Assembly: GCF_024054565.1 (NCBI RefSeq)
Contig: NZ_JAMXLR010000055.1
Span: forward strand, 301,535-365,534
Direction of reading: 5' to 3'
DNA length: 64,000 nt
Source of the DNA: Aeoliella straminimaris
Lineage (GTDB): Bacteria > Planctomycetota > Planctomycetia > Pirellulales > Lacipirellulaceae
Below, one piece after another: positions 1-8,949 of the stretch. A model generated the notes under the pieces. It saw only the letters and a list, made by a program, of their open reading frames with translations, was not told the DNA's origin and did no database searches. Numbering within the stretch: position 1 is the stretch's first letter; every line of letters starts with the position of its first letter. A program made the position numbers and the translations under genes.

Positions 1-169
1 GCTGGCCGACGGGTGGTGGCAAGCCCACATCGTCACAGCGCATCAGGCGGTTGGTTCCGCCCTCCTGGCATCTCTCGTCGTGGCAACCATGCTCGCCTGG
101 CGATATGCCCCCGCTTCGATTGTTAACACTGAAACCGAATCGTTTTCCAAGGGAGTTGCCACCGGATGA
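1..169 (+). CDS. ctaA: Heme A synthase (CtaA/COX15 family), C-terminal end only
   Basis: The frame open from base 2 encodes the last 55 residues of a membrane protein and stops with TGA at 167-169. It contains HIVTAHQAVGSALLAS followed by a hydrophobic helix, resembling the last transmembrane segments of COX15/CtaA, where a histidine of the HQ pair ligates heme. The family oxidises heme O to heme A for aa3-type cytochrome oxidase. The stop overlaps the ATG of ctaB by four bases (ATGA), so the two are translationally coupled. The assignment rests on this short tail plus the neighbour; most of the gene lies outside the window. Confidence 0.7.
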   Translation, partial: LADGWWQAHIVTAHQAVGSALLASLVVATMLAWRYAPASIVNTETESFSKGVATG

Positions 170-1089
170 GCACCTCGACGACCACCACCTCGGCAACCAC
201 CTTGGCCCCTGAGCGGACCGGTTGGACGGCGCGAATGGCCGACTACTGGGAGCTGACCAAGCCGCGCATCGTGGCCATGGAACTCATCACCATCGCCATG
301 GGGTTCTATCTGGCCGCGGCTGCCGACTGGTCGGGCTGGGTATTGTTCGCCACGTGCCTGGGCACCGGACTGGTGGCCGGAAGCGCCAGCACGCTGAACA
401 TGTGGCTCGAGCGCCACCTCGACGCGTTGATGAATCGCACCGCGAATCGGCCACTTCCTGCCCAGCGGCTGCGTCCTACCGAGGCATTGGTGTTTGGCAG
501 CGTCCTTTTGGTGGCAGGTGCGTTGCTGTTGGCCGCCGGGCCCGGGGTGCCGACGTTGTTGCTCGGTATTGGGTGCTGGATTCTGTACGTGGTGATTTAC
601 ACGCCGCTGAAGACCCGTTCCACGTTGAACACGGCCGTCGGCGCCGCGAGTGGTTCGCTGCCCATCGTCATGGGCTGGGTGGCCGCGGGTGGCGAATTTG
701 GTCTCTCGGCGCTTTCGCTGTTTGGCGTGCTGTACTTGTGGCAGTATCCGCACTTCATGGCCATCGCCTGGCGGTGTCGGGATGACTACCAGCGGGCGGG
801 CTACGTCATGAGCACCACTGTCGACCCCACCGGCCGCCGCGCCGGCATCGAAGCCATCGTGGGCTCGCTGCTGCTGTTGCCGGTAAGCCTGATTCCTGCC
901 TGGCTCGCATCCTCCACGCTGCTGGCGGCCTTGTACCTGGGGTGGGCCGTACTGCTGTCGGTGGTCTACATTTGGGCGTCGGTCGCCTTCGCCCGCTCGC
1001 CCGGCGATGCCACCTCCCGGACGCTATTGCGAGCCAGCTTGCTGTACTTGCCACTGTGGATTTTGGGTCTGCTGTTGGTGGCCGTTTAA
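166..1089 (+). CDS. ctaB: Protoheme IX farnesyltransferase (heme O synthase)
   Basis: 307 residues, normal for the UbiA-type CtaB/CyoE family, which transfers a farnesyl group to heme B to make heme O in the membrane. The prenyl-diphosphate-binding Asp-rich motif is seen at residues 78-96 (NMWLERHLDALMNRTANRP: Asn78, Asp86, Met89, Arg91-Thr92, Arg95-Pro96). The family block YTPLKTRSTLNTAVGAASG sits near residues 145-165, and a second acidic site lies in WRCRDDYQ near 203. Seven to nine hydrophobic helices are visible. It overlaps the upstream ctaA stop by four bases and is followed by an ABC exporter and a DUF420 gene on the same strand. Confidence 0.95.
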   Translation: MSTSTTTTSATTLAPERTGWTARMADYWELTKPRIVAMELITIAMGFYLAAAADWSGWVLFATCLGTGLVAGSASTLNMWLERHLDALMNRTANRPLPAQRLRPTEALVFGSVLLVAGALLLAAGPGVPTLLLGIGCWILYVVIYTPLKTRSTLNTAVGAASGSLPIVMGWVAAGGEFGLSALSLFGVLYLWQYPHFMAIAWRCRDDYQRAGYVMSTTVDPTGRRAGIEAIVGSLLLLPVSLIPAWLASSTLLAALYLGWAVLLSVVYIWASVAFARSPGDATSRTLLRASLLYLPLWILGLLLVAV

Positions 1090-1158
1090 TTTCGCCCTGC
1101 TGGCAGTTACAGTGTTAACTTCCCCGATCGTCCACGTTCCGCCCCGGTTTATCGATTC

Positions 1159-2097
1159 ATGCCCATTGCGCCCGCTCTTTCGATTCGCGACGTTCGCTTC
1201 CGATACGGCGAGCACGAAGCGGTTCGCGGCGTCTCGTTCGACGTGGCCCCGGGCGAGGTATTCGCCCTGCTGGGCCCCAACGGCAGTGGCAAGACCACGC
1301 TGTTTCGGCTGATCTCGACGCTGGTGCCGCTGCAGGAAGGCGAGATCGATGTTCTCGGCACCAGCCTTCGCCAGCACCCTGCGGCGGTCCGCGGTTACCT
1401 GGGCGTCGTGTTCCAGTCGCCCAGCATCGACAAGAAGCTCACGGTGCTGGAGAACTTGTTGCACCATGGGCGGTTGTATGGCCTGGCTGGCGGCACGCTC
1501 AAGCAGAAGGCTACCACCATGATCGAGCGACTCGGCCTGTCCGACAAGCTCACGGCCTCCGTCGAGACGCTTTCCGGCGGTCAGCGGCGACGTGTGGAAC
1601 TCGCCCAGTCCATGCTGCACGACCCGAAGGTGCTGGTGCTCGACGAACCGGCCACGGGACTCGACCCTGGTGCACGCAGCGACATCTGGCGGTACTTTGC
1701 CACACTGGCCGACGAAGGCGTCACCATCTTGCTCACCACCCATCTGCTGGAAGAAGCCGAGCGCGCTGACCGTCTGGGTATCATGCACCAAGGCGAGTTG
1801 GTGGCCCTCGATACGCCGCTGGCCCTGCAAGCCTCGCTGGGGGGCGACACCATCACGCTCCGCACCACCGACGCCCAAACGCTTGCCGATCAAATCGCCA
1901 GCCGGTTCGACTTCACTCCCGCGGTGGTCGACGGCACCGTGCGGCTCGAACACCCCAATGGCCATCAACTCATACCGCAACTAGTCGAGGCATTTGGCGA
2001 CCAGATCGACGCCGTGACGCTCGGCAAGCCAACGCTCGAAGATGTGTTCATTGCGCGTACGGGCCATCAGTTCTTTAGTGATACGCATGAAAGTTGA
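1159..2097 (+). CDS. ABC transporter ATP-binding protein (ABC-2 exporter type)
   Basis: 312 residues with all nucleotide-binding motifs: Walker A GPNGSGKT (39-46), Q-loop Gln87, signature LSGGQ (139-143), Walker B VLVLDEP (159-165) and switch His in LLTTHLLEEAE near 195. The length and the C-terminal extension after the ATPase core match the NodI/CcmA/DrrA branch that pairs with ABC-2 permeases. It lies 69 bp after ctaB and 140 bp before the permease at 2238, so it probably energises that permease. The substrate cannot be read from sequence; the position inside a heme A/oxidase cluster suggests a role in oxidase maturation. Confidence 0.9.
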   Translation: MPIAPALSIRDVRFRYGEHEAVRGVSFDVAPGEVFALLGPNGSGKTTLFRLISTLVPLQEGEIDVLGTSLRQHPAAVRGYLGVVFQSPSIDKKLTVLENLLHHGRLYGLAGGTLKQKATTMIERLGLSDKLTASVETLSGGQRRRVELAQSMLHDPKVLVLDEPATGLDPGARSDIWRYFATLADEGVTILLTTHLLEEAERADRLGIMHQGELVALDTPLALQASLGGDTITLRTTDAQTLADQIASRFDFTPAVVDGTVRLEHPNGHQLIPQLVEAFGDQIDAVTLGKPTLEDVFIARTGHQFFSDTHES

Positions 2098-2237
2098 GCC
2101 CGCCAGACATTGACTTAGCAGGACTCGCAAGAGTTCTGACCGAACGACCAGACCGTCCGAAGTCTTGCGACTCGGGCTATCGCGAGTGAGGACACAACGT
2201 CCGCACGCCAATTCCGCCCCTTCCACCGCCTGCCCCT

Positions 2238-3035
2238 ATGTCCTCCACCACGCTCGAAACTCGCTCCGTGCCAGTGCTACCCGCCATCGCTACGCTGGCG
2301 TGGCGCGAACTGGTGCGGTTCTTCCGCCAGCGCACTCGGGTGTTTGGCGCGCTTGGTCAGCCGATCATCTTCTGGCTGATGTTCAGCGAGGGATTCAAAG
2401 CGGTCGATCTCGGTTACGCCTACCAATTTCCCGGCATCCTGGCGATGATCCTGCTGTTCACCGCCATCTTTACCACCATCAGCATCATCGAAGACCGCAA
2501 CGAAGGTTTCCTGCAAGGCGTGCTTGTGTCGCCTGTGCCGCGGTGGGCGATGGTTGTGGGAAAGGTTACCGGCGGGGCAATCATCGCCTGGCTGCAGGCG
2601 CTGTTATTCCTGCTGTTGGGTTGGGCCACGATTTCCGAAATCCGCCCACCCGTCGCTGGAGTGCTGGCCGCCCTGGCGATGATGATGGTAATCGCCATTG
2701 CCCTGACGGGACTCGGCTTCTATCTCGCCTGGCGGACCGACTCGAGCCAAGGCTACCACGCCATGATGAGCGTGCTGTTGTTTCCCATGTGGCTGCTTTC
2801 CGGATCGTTCTTCCCGGTGCATTCGGATAGCGTGATCGGCTGGCTGGTGATGGTGAACCCTTTGACCTATGGTGTCGCGGGACTTCGACACTACCTGGAC
2901 GACGGAAAGACCATCGACAATGGCTGGCTGCCGGGCCTCGGATTGTCGTGGGGCGTCACGATCGCGTTCGCCTTGGTGATGCTGGCGCTGTCGACGCGCG
3001 TTGTTGAAACACGAACCCAGGGCGACCTCAAATAA
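2238..3035 (+). CDS. ABC-2 type transporter permease
   Basis: 265 residues with about six hydrophobic helices. An N-terminal cytoplasmic stretch WRELVRFFRQRTRVFGALGQP precedes the first helix, as is usual for ABC-2 permeases, and the conserved segment EDRNEGFLQGVLVSPVPR lies near residues 90-107. It is the membrane partner of the ATPase at 1159. Its stop TAA (3033-3035) is one base before the ATG of the DUF420 gene, so the two are almost certainly co-transcribed. Confidence 0.88.
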   Translation: MSSTTLETRSVPVLPAIATLAWRELVRFFRQRTRVFGALGQPIIFWLMFSEGFKAVDLGYAYQFPGILAMILLFTAIFTTISIIEDRNEGFLQGVLVSPVPRWAMVVGKVTGGAIIAWLQALLFLLLGWATISEIRPPVAGVLAALAMMMVIAIALTGLGFYLAWRTDSSQGYHAMMSVLLFPMWLLSGSFFPVHSDSVIGWLVMVNPLTYGVAGLRHYLDDGKTIDNGWLPGLGLSWGVTIAFALVMLALSTRVVETRTQGDLK

Positions 3036-3036
3036 G

Positions 3037-3543
3037 ATGCTGCCACTCGCTGCCCATCCGCTGGTCCACGTTAACGCCTCGCTTAACTCGCTGGCCACGG
3101 TGCTGCTGATCGTGGGACTGCTGCTGATCAAGCGGCACAAAGAGACAGCCCACAAGCGGGTCATGCTCTCGGCATTCGTCGTGTCGATCGTGTTCCTGGG
3201 CTGCTATTTGTACTATCACATCATGCTGCAACTGCAGACACCGTTCAGTGGCGAGGGGGTCGCGAAGGTCGTATACCTGGCGATCCTGTTGTCTCACATT
3301 GTACTCGCCATTTCCGTGCCGCCGCTGGCGATCACTTCCATCGTGTTCGGGCTGTGGGCCCATGGCGAGTGGCTCCCCATTACGCTCGCCGGCGACTCGG
3401 ACACGGCCAAACAAGCATTCATGAGCCGGGCCCGCGCGAAGCACCGCCGCTGGGCACGCATCACATTTCCCATCTGGCTCTATGTGTCGGTGACTGGCGT
3501 GGTGGTGTATGCGATGCTGTACCATCTCTACCCTCCCGGTTAG
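3037..3543 (+). CDS. DUF420 membrane protein (YozB/CtaM-like)
   Basis: 168 residues from ATG 3037, chosen because the permease stop ends at 3035. The start HPLVHVNASLNSLATVLLIVG and the segment HKRVMLSAFVVSIVFLGCYLYYH are typical of DUF420. Four hydrophobic helices carry conserved histidines. Family members such as CtaM are needed for aa3 cytochrome oxidase activity, which agrees with the upstream ctaA and ctaB. Its exact chemistry is unknown. It closes the oxidase-assembly run. Confidence 0.85.
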   Translation: MLPLAAHPLVHVNASLNSLATVLLIVGLLLIKRHKETAHKRVMLSAFVVSIVFLGCYLYYHIMLQLQTPFSGEGVAKVVYLAILLSHIVLAISVPPLAITSIVFGLWAHGEWLPITLAGDSDTAKQAFMSRARAKHRRWARITFPIWLYVSVTGVVVYAMLYHLYPPG

Positions 3544-3596
3544 AACATCATCAGTAACAGGACGCGGCACTAATCTCAACTCCAGCGGACGGCGAC

Positions 3597-4217
3597 ATGG
3601 ACCAGCACAAAATCGTGTTCGAATCGCAGACTCCCGTCTACGGCGAAAACTACGATCGAGGCTGGATTGGATTCAATCACGCTTCGAGTTTTATGGCCCG
3701 GGGCATTGCCTTGGTAACCTACTCGCAGCGCCAGCGGGGGATTCCCATCAGCCATGCTTTCATCGTCACCGGTGAAGACTCCTGTGTCGAAGCCGCGTTT
3801 GGCAAAGGGGTTGTCCGCTCGAGCCTCACCAAACAGTACTTCGACAACCCCGAGCGGTATGTGGTGTTTCGTAAGCCGCGTGGCCTGGACGCCGACCTTG
3901 CCGAACGCATCGTACAGTGTGCCGAACAAGAGGTCGGAGCCGAGTTCAATAACAAGATCCTCTTTAGCAGCGTCGCCCGCAAAACGTTACTGACGACCAT
4001 TGTCGATTCGCTGTACTCGGGGGATGCCGACCACGCCATCGCATCGCTGTGCGAGGAAGACGACGCCTGGATCTGCAGCGAATTGGCTGCTTACGTGCTT
4101 CGTCAGCAGCCAGAGTTCCACGACGTGGGCGTGCTGAAACGCCCCTGCGGTGCTGTGGAGCCGCAATTGCTGTTTGAAAGCGATGAGTTGTTTGAACCGC
4201 TGGAGGTTTCCACCTGA
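3597..4217 (+). CDS. YiiX/YebB-like permuted NlpC/P60 cysteine peptidase-fold protein
   Basis: 206 residues without a signal peptide. A histidine sits early in PISHAFIV (near residue 51) followed by an acidic residue in EDSCVEAAFG, while a cysteine sits late in WICSELAAYVL (near residue 162). This His-first, Cys-last order is that of the circularly permuted papain-like YiiX/LRAT group of amidases or acyltransferases. The substrate is unknown. The last 115 bases overlap the convergent PEP-CTERM gene on the other strand, which is unusual here. Confidence 0.7.
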   Translation: MDQHKIVFESQTPVYGENYDRGWIGFNHASSFMARGIALVTYSQRQRGIPISHAFIVTGEDSCVEAAFGKGVVRSSLTKQYFDNPERYVVFRKPRGLDADLAERIVQCAEQEVGAEFNNKILFSSVARKTLLTTIVDSLYSGDADHAIASLCEEDDAWICSELAAYVLRQQPEFHDVGVLKRPCGAVEPQLLFESDELFEPLEVST

Positions 4218-5629
4218 GTTGCAAGACAACGCCGCCCGCTCCACCCAATTGCAGCGGCCATCATCAGCGCAAGTAGTTCGGCAGTGGTTGGCTCCGGCAC
4301 CGAGGCACCCAGCGTGCTGGACGAAACGCTGGCCCCCAGGTGGTTTCTCCATACTGGATAGTCAGCGATGTCGACCATGCCTTCGCCGTTGCCATCGGCG
4401 AATAGCACTTCGGTCGAGCCAAACGTGTCGCGCCAGACCTGGTAGTCCTCGGCATCCACCACACCGCTGCAGTTGTAGTCGCCCGTCAGTTCGCACGTGG
4501 AGGGGATCGCCTGAAACGCCACGACAGTGTTGGTACTCAACGAGTCGCCATCGTCCACTACGCCCACCAGCACCCAGCTTCCGTCCGCCAGTTGCGGACC
4601 AAGTGTCAATCCTTCGAGGTTCTGCCCAAACCCGCCGCCTGCCTGGCCCGACCACAGCAGCGATTTGCCAGCCGGCGCGTACGATTGCCCCGCGAGCCCT
4701 GTGTCGAACTCCGAGGCGCTGGTGTCGGTCGCCCCACTGAGATCGACTTCATAGATGCGATTCTCGAACGGAGGAATGAAGCTGGCGGCCGAGCGTTCTA
4801 GTACCAGCAGCGCGCCGTTGGGCATCTCGACCAGGTCGGCCACGCCGCTGCGATCGGGGTTGGTACCCAAGTGAATGGGATCGACCTCGTAGGCAAATTG
4901 CCGCGTGGCGGCAAGCTCATCGCCCATTACGTCGAACTGCTGCAGTCGTACGGTCGTGCCCGCCGCTGGTGTCGCCAGGGGGCCGTCGATCGACAGTGCC
5001 TCCTCGTTGGCGGTCCACATCCGCGTGCCACCCAGCGAGCGAGTGAGCGACTCCAGGCCGCGGTTGCTGCGCTGTTGGTCAAACGCCGGTGGAGGCGCGA
5101 CCGTCTGCAGCTGCATGCCATCGGCCAGGCTGTACTCGTAGATGGTCGGCGTGTTTTCCGCGCTGACGAACACGCTTTGGCGAGTTGGATTCGTGTAGGC
5201 GATGCCTTCGAAGTCGAGGTTCGCGCCGAACGCGAGCGTGCTGGTACCTACGGCTGACTGGATGGCGCCATTCGTATCGAACCCGGCTGTGAAACGAACC
5301 AATTGACCGCCATCGTCCTGCACCGCGGCAAATTGGTGCACTCCATCCGCAGAGCCCAGGTAGGTAACGCCGCTCATTTCCGCCACACCGACGACTTGCG
5401 CCGTGTCGAGCACTACCGATCCTCGCGGCACGAGCGTCCAAACCGCCTGGGCGGTGCCCGCGGAACCGCAAGCCGCCACCAGCACGCTCGCCAGCCACGC
5501 TGCGCGGCGGCAAATGTCGCAACGTACCCAGAAAACGATTGGGTGCGACTTTATTCTGCCGACTGCCGCCCCAACGATCGTCGCAAGTCGTTCGTTGACA
5601 GTGGTTTGCGACACAGGGCGGCTCGGCAT
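4103..5629 (-). CDS. Secreted esterase-like phytase-domain protein with dockerin-like repeat and PEP-CTERM anchor
   Basis: 508 residues. A long N-terminal region ends in a signal peptide (hydrophobic AAWLASVLVAACGSAGTAQA, near residues 43-62). The middle resembles the beta-propeller esterase-like/phytase-like family (segments SGVTYLGSADGVHQFAAVQDD, LDFEGIAY, RGLESLTR, EMPNGALLVLERS). A dockerin-type I-like pair follows (GDYNCSGVVDAEDYQVWRD, then DGNGEGMVDIADYPVWRN), then VPEPTTAELL, a hydrophobic helix and GRR, the PEP-CTERM exosortase sorting signal. Translation runs about 40 residues past GRR into the 3' end of the peptidase gene on the opposite strand, which is odd for this signal and may reflect a lost stop codon. 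Confidence 0.75.
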   Translation of the reverse strand: MPSRPVSQTTVNERLATIVGAAVGRIKSHPIVFWVRCDICRRAAWLASVLVAACGSAGTAQAVWTLVPRGSVVLDTAQVVGVAEMSGVTYLGSADGVHQFAAVQDDGGQLVRFTAGFDTNGAIQSAVGTSTLAFGANLDFEGIAYTNPTRQSVFVSAENTPTIYEYSLADGMQLQTVAPPPAFDQQRSNRGLESLTRSLGGTRMWTANEEALSIDGPLATPAAGTTVRLQQFDVMGDELAATRQFAYEVDPIHLGTNPDRSGVADLVEMPNGALLVLERSAASFIPPFENRIYEVDLSGATDTSASEFDTGLAGQSYAPAGKSLLWSGQAGGGFGQNLEGLTLGPQLADGSWVLVGVVDDGDSLSTNTVVAFQAIPSTCELTGDYNCSGVVDAEDYQVWRDTFGSTEVLFADGNGEGMVDIADYPVWRNHLGASVSSSTLGASVPEPTTAELLALMMAAAIGWSGRRCLATQVETSSGSNNSSLSNSNCGSTAPQGRFSTPTSWNSGC

Positions 5630-5834
5630 TGGCAGGAGTTGTTGCGCTCGGTACTTCGCAGGTGCGGCAAAACCCCCAGGTGTGCGACAAAACCCACTGG
5701 CAGGACAAGCACAAAACGGCCAACAGGGCAGGGGAGGGCGAAACTTGCCGCAACCCCATTCTCCTCACGTGCGTGTCAAATTCCTATACCACGGGCGGAG
5801 AAACTCGGAATTCGTCGCTGCAAGTGCTCGACCG

Positions 5835-7073
5835 CTACGATGTCAGTCCGGCGAGCTTGGCCGCGAGGGCCACACGTTGGATGCCGACCATATAGGCGGC
5901 CGTACGGAGAGTGACTTTATGCTCCACGGCCAGGTCCCACACCTGCTCGAAGGCGGTCGACAGCATGTGGTCGAGTTCGCCCCGCACGCGATTCAAATTC
6001 CACTGGTAGAACTGCCGATTCTGGGCCCACTCGAAGTAGCTGACCGTCACGCCGCCGGCATTGGCAAGCACATCCGGCAAGATGGTGATGTCGCGCGCGG
6101 CCAGCAGGTCGTCCGCATCGGGACGCACCGGCATGTTGGCCGCTTCGACGATGAGCTTGGCTCGAATGCGGTCGGCGTTTTCGGTGGTGATCACACCACC
6201 CAGGGCCGCCGGAATGAGCACCACCACATCCAGCTCCAGCAGATCGTCGTTCGTGATGGCCTTGGCCCCGGGGAAGCCGGCCAGCGAATTGCCATGCTCG
6301 CGGGAGTAGCGGACCACCTGCATGATGTCCAAACCTTCGGGGTTGTAGTATCCGCCCGACAGGTCGCTGACGGCCACCACCTTGCACTCGGCCTCGGACA
6401 GAAACTTGGCCGCGTGCGAACCGACGTTACCAAATCCCTGCACGGCGATCGTGGCACCGGGCACTTTGTACCCCAGACGCCCCAGCGACTTGATGGTCAG
6501 AATGCCGACCCCTCGCCCAGTGGCTTCTTCGCGACCAGGGATGCCATAGGCCTCGACCGGCTTGCCGGTCACCACAGCCGGGTTGAACCCCTCGTACTTG
6601 TTGTACTGATTGACGAACCACGCCATGACCTCGTGATCGGTTCCCATGTCGGGCGCGGGAATGTCCTTGTCGGGACCAATCAGTTCGTGGATCTCGTCGA
6701 CGAACTTGCGAGTAATGCGTTCTTTCTCGCGCGAACTGATCGCGCGGCTGTCGACCGTTACGCCACCTTTGGCCCCGCCGAAGGGGATGTTCACTACGGC
6801 CGTCTTCCAGGTCATCAGCGAAGCGAGGCTGCGGACCTCGTCGAGATCCACTTCATGGTGATAGCGCAGGCCTCCCTTCATCGGCCCCCGCACGCGGTTG
6901 TGCTGCACCCGGTAGCCAATAAGCGACACCAACCGGCCGTCGTCCATTTCGACGGGGAGTTGTACGGTGATTTCCCGCTCGGGTGTCGCGAGAAGCGTCC
7001 GTAATTCGTCAGAGAGTCCCAGCACATCTGCCGCAGAGTTGAAATAGTGTTGAACCGCCTCGAATGCTTTCAT
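5835..7073 (-). CDS. gdhA: Glutamate dehydrogenase (Glu/Leu/Phe/Val dehydrogenase family)
   Basis: 412 residues, the usual length of the hexameric NAD(P)-dependent enzyme that interconverts glutamate and 2-oxoglutarate plus ammonia. The substrate pocket is visible: RGPMKGGLRYH with Lys66, Lys90 in TWKTAVV, and catalytic Lys102 in PFGGAKGGV. PAPDMGTDHEVMAW carries the catalytic Asp, and the Rossmann motif GFGNVGSHAA lies near 214. It stands alone: PEP-CTERM gene downstream on the same strand, divergent membrane-protein gene at 7169 upstream. Cofactor preference cannot be settled by eye. Confidence 0.93.
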   Translation of the reverse strand: MKAFEAVQHYFNSAADVLGLSDELRTLLATPEREITVQLPVEMDDGRLVSLIGYRVQHNRVRGPMKGGLRYHHEVDLDEVRSLASLMTWKTAVVNIPFGGAKGGVTVDSRAISSREKERITRKFVDEIHELIGPDKDIPAPDMGTDHEVMAWFVNQYNKYEGFNPAVVTGKPVEAYGIPGREEATGRGVGILTIKSLGRLGYKVPGATIAVQGFGNVGSHAAKFLSEAECKVVAVSDLSGGYYNPEGLDIMQVVRYSREHGNSLAGFPGAKAITNDDLLELDVVVLIPAALGGVITTENADRIRAKLIVEAANMPVRPDADDLLAARDITILPDVLANAGGVTVSYFEWAQNRQFYQWNLNRVRGELDHMLSTAFEQVWDLAVEHKVTLRTAAYMVGIQRVALAAKLAGLTS

Positions 7074-7168
7074 GGTCGTTCCTTGGCTGCACCGAGCCCG
7101 TTTGCCGGAGCCCGGGTTTGTCGTAAGCTGAAGGTAACCATCCTATCCGATTCGGTTGTCCAGTTTCT

Positions 7169-8770
7169 ATGTCAGACTTCGATATCAAACCCCGCAAGAC
7201 CTCCGTGGCGGAGCGACACGCCACGCGACGGAAGAACAACACCACCAAGCTGGTGATCGGCGGCGCGGTGGCGGGATGCTTGCTGTTTGTGGTGTTGATA
7301 CTCATCACCGCCTTGCGGCCCAAAGAGCCTCCTGTGCCGCCCGTGGCCGAAAATGCTGCGGATCGCCAACCATCCGCCAAACCGGCCCCCACCAAGCCAC
7401 CACAGGTCGAGCAGCCCGATGCGGCGCCCGACTCGAACCTGGTGGAAGACGACGGCCAGACCATGTGGGCCTCGCCGACCGATGGCCAGCCAATTGACCT
7501 GGTGGGATTGCCGCCCGGTTGCGAGATGTTCGTCGTCCTTCGGCCGGCCGAGTTGCTAGCGTCCGACGATGGCGCGAAGTGGCTCGCCGCGCTCGGCCCG
7601 CGGGGCGAGTTGGCCCGACAGCACGTGGAACAAACCTGTGGCATTGCCTTGCCAGACATCGAGCGGCTGTTGGTGGGGGTTCGCCCCAGTTCGCAGTCGG
7701 CCATCGAGACCACGCTGGTCGTCACCCCCAGAGCCGGCGTGACGCCCCGCGGCCGCGGCTACCATGCCATGGACGGTGGCAACGACTACGTCTTTGCGGC
7801 GCCCGCCGTGTTGCAGGAAGTGAAGGACCTGGAAGGCTGGGCCCCGCCCCTGCGGCGCGAGGTGGAGTCGCTGGTCGACGCCACCGATGCCGACCGACAC
7901 GTTACCATTTTGGCCACCCCCGCATTCCTGTTCGACGACGGTAAGGCGATGTGGCAAGGCTCGCTTGCCGGCGTGCGGGACCTGCTGTTCGCCATGCTGC
8001 CCGACTCGACTCGCTGCGCGGCGCTTAGCCTGCACGCGGGCGACGACTTCTTTGCCGAGGTCCGATTGTCGGCCACCATCGATCAACGTCCCCAGGCGTT
8101 CGGCGAGCGATTTGCCGACAAGGTGGCCACCTGGCCGGCAAGCGTTGAGCGCATCATTGCCAGCGTGCCCGCCTCGCCCCACAGTGCAGCGGTCGTGGCT
8201 CGACTGCCGGCCATGCTGCGGGTGCTGAATCGCTTCGAGCGGGTGGGAGTGGAGGACGACCAGGCGCTACTCAGAGTCTATTTGCCCCCCGCTGCTGGAC
8301 ACAACTTGCTGATGGCCAGCGAACTGCTGCTGGCCGAACTTGCTGCCGGCGGAAGCTCGGTGGCCGCCACGGCGACGCCAGCCGCGAAGACCCTAACCAT
8401 TGAAGAAGCGCTGGCCAAACCGACCAGCCTGAGCTTTGCTCGCGACACGCTGGAAACGGCCGTCAACCTGTTGGGCGAGGACATTGGCGTCGACATCGTG
8501 CTGATGGGAGGCGATTTGCAGCTCGATGGCATTACCAAGAACCAATCTTTCGGCCTGGACCAGCAGAACAAGCCAGCAGGCGACATTCTGGTGGAGATCC
8601 TGCGACTGGCGAATCCCGATAAGACCGCTACTGGTCCGGCCGACGCCAAGCAGAAGCTGGTGTACGTGATTGGCCCACACCCCCAGACTGGCAGGCCCGC
8701 CATATTGGTCACCACCAGAGCCCAAGCCGCGAAACGGGGCGACCGTTTGCCTGCGGTGTTCATCAACTAG
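7169..8770 (+). CDS. Single-pass membrane protein of unknown function (planctomycete type)
   Basis: 533 residues. A basic cytoplasmic N-terminus (residues 1-26) leads into one transmembrane helix (about 27-48, LVIGGAVAGCLLFVVLILIT), then a Pro/Ala-rich linker and a large probably extracytoplasmic domain. The last 120 residues (from TIEEALAKPTSLSFARDTLETAVNLL) look like a secretin/TonB short N-terminal (STN)-like fold: an amphipathic strand pattern ending KLVYVIGPH and ILVTTRAQA. No catalytic motif was recognised. The gene at 8950 has a similar architecture, so the two may work together. Confidence 0.6.
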   Translation: MSDFDIKPRKTSVAERHATRRKNNTTKLVIGGAVAGCLLFVVLILITALRPKEPPVPPVAENAADRQPSAKPAPTKPPQVEQPDAAPDSNLVEDDGQTMWASPTDGQPIDLVGLPPGCEMFVVLRPAELLASDDGAKWLAALGPRGELARQHVEQTCGIALPDIERLLVGVRPSSQSAIETTLVVTPRAGVTPRGRGYHAMDGGNDYVFAAPAVLQEVKDLEGWAPPLRREVESLVDATDADRHVTILATPAFLFDDGKAMWQGSLAGVRDLLFAMLPDSTRCAALSLHAGDDFFAEVRLSATIDQRPQAFGERFADKVATWPASVERIIASVPASPHSAAVVARLPAMLRVLNRFERVGVEDDQALLRVYLPPAAGHNLLMASELLLAELAAGGSSVAATATPAAKTLTIEEALAKPTSLSFARDTLETAVNLLGEDIGVDIVLMGGDLQLDGITKNQSFGLDQQNKPAGDILVEILRLANPDKTATGPADAKQKLVYVIGPHPQTGRPAILVTTRAQAAKRGDRLPAVFIN

Positions 8771-8949
8771 GCACGCTTGCACCCGGTTTGGGCAGCCGCC
8801 GCAGCGATTCTGCCCGGCTGTTCCGATTGTATGGCTCGCGCGGCGCAAACTGTGTGGTAAGCTGGAATAATCGAGCGACCTGATCACGAATTGCCGCCGT
8901 AGACAAATATCCAGATCGCCGCGACCGCCTTTCACCCGATGCTCCACCG

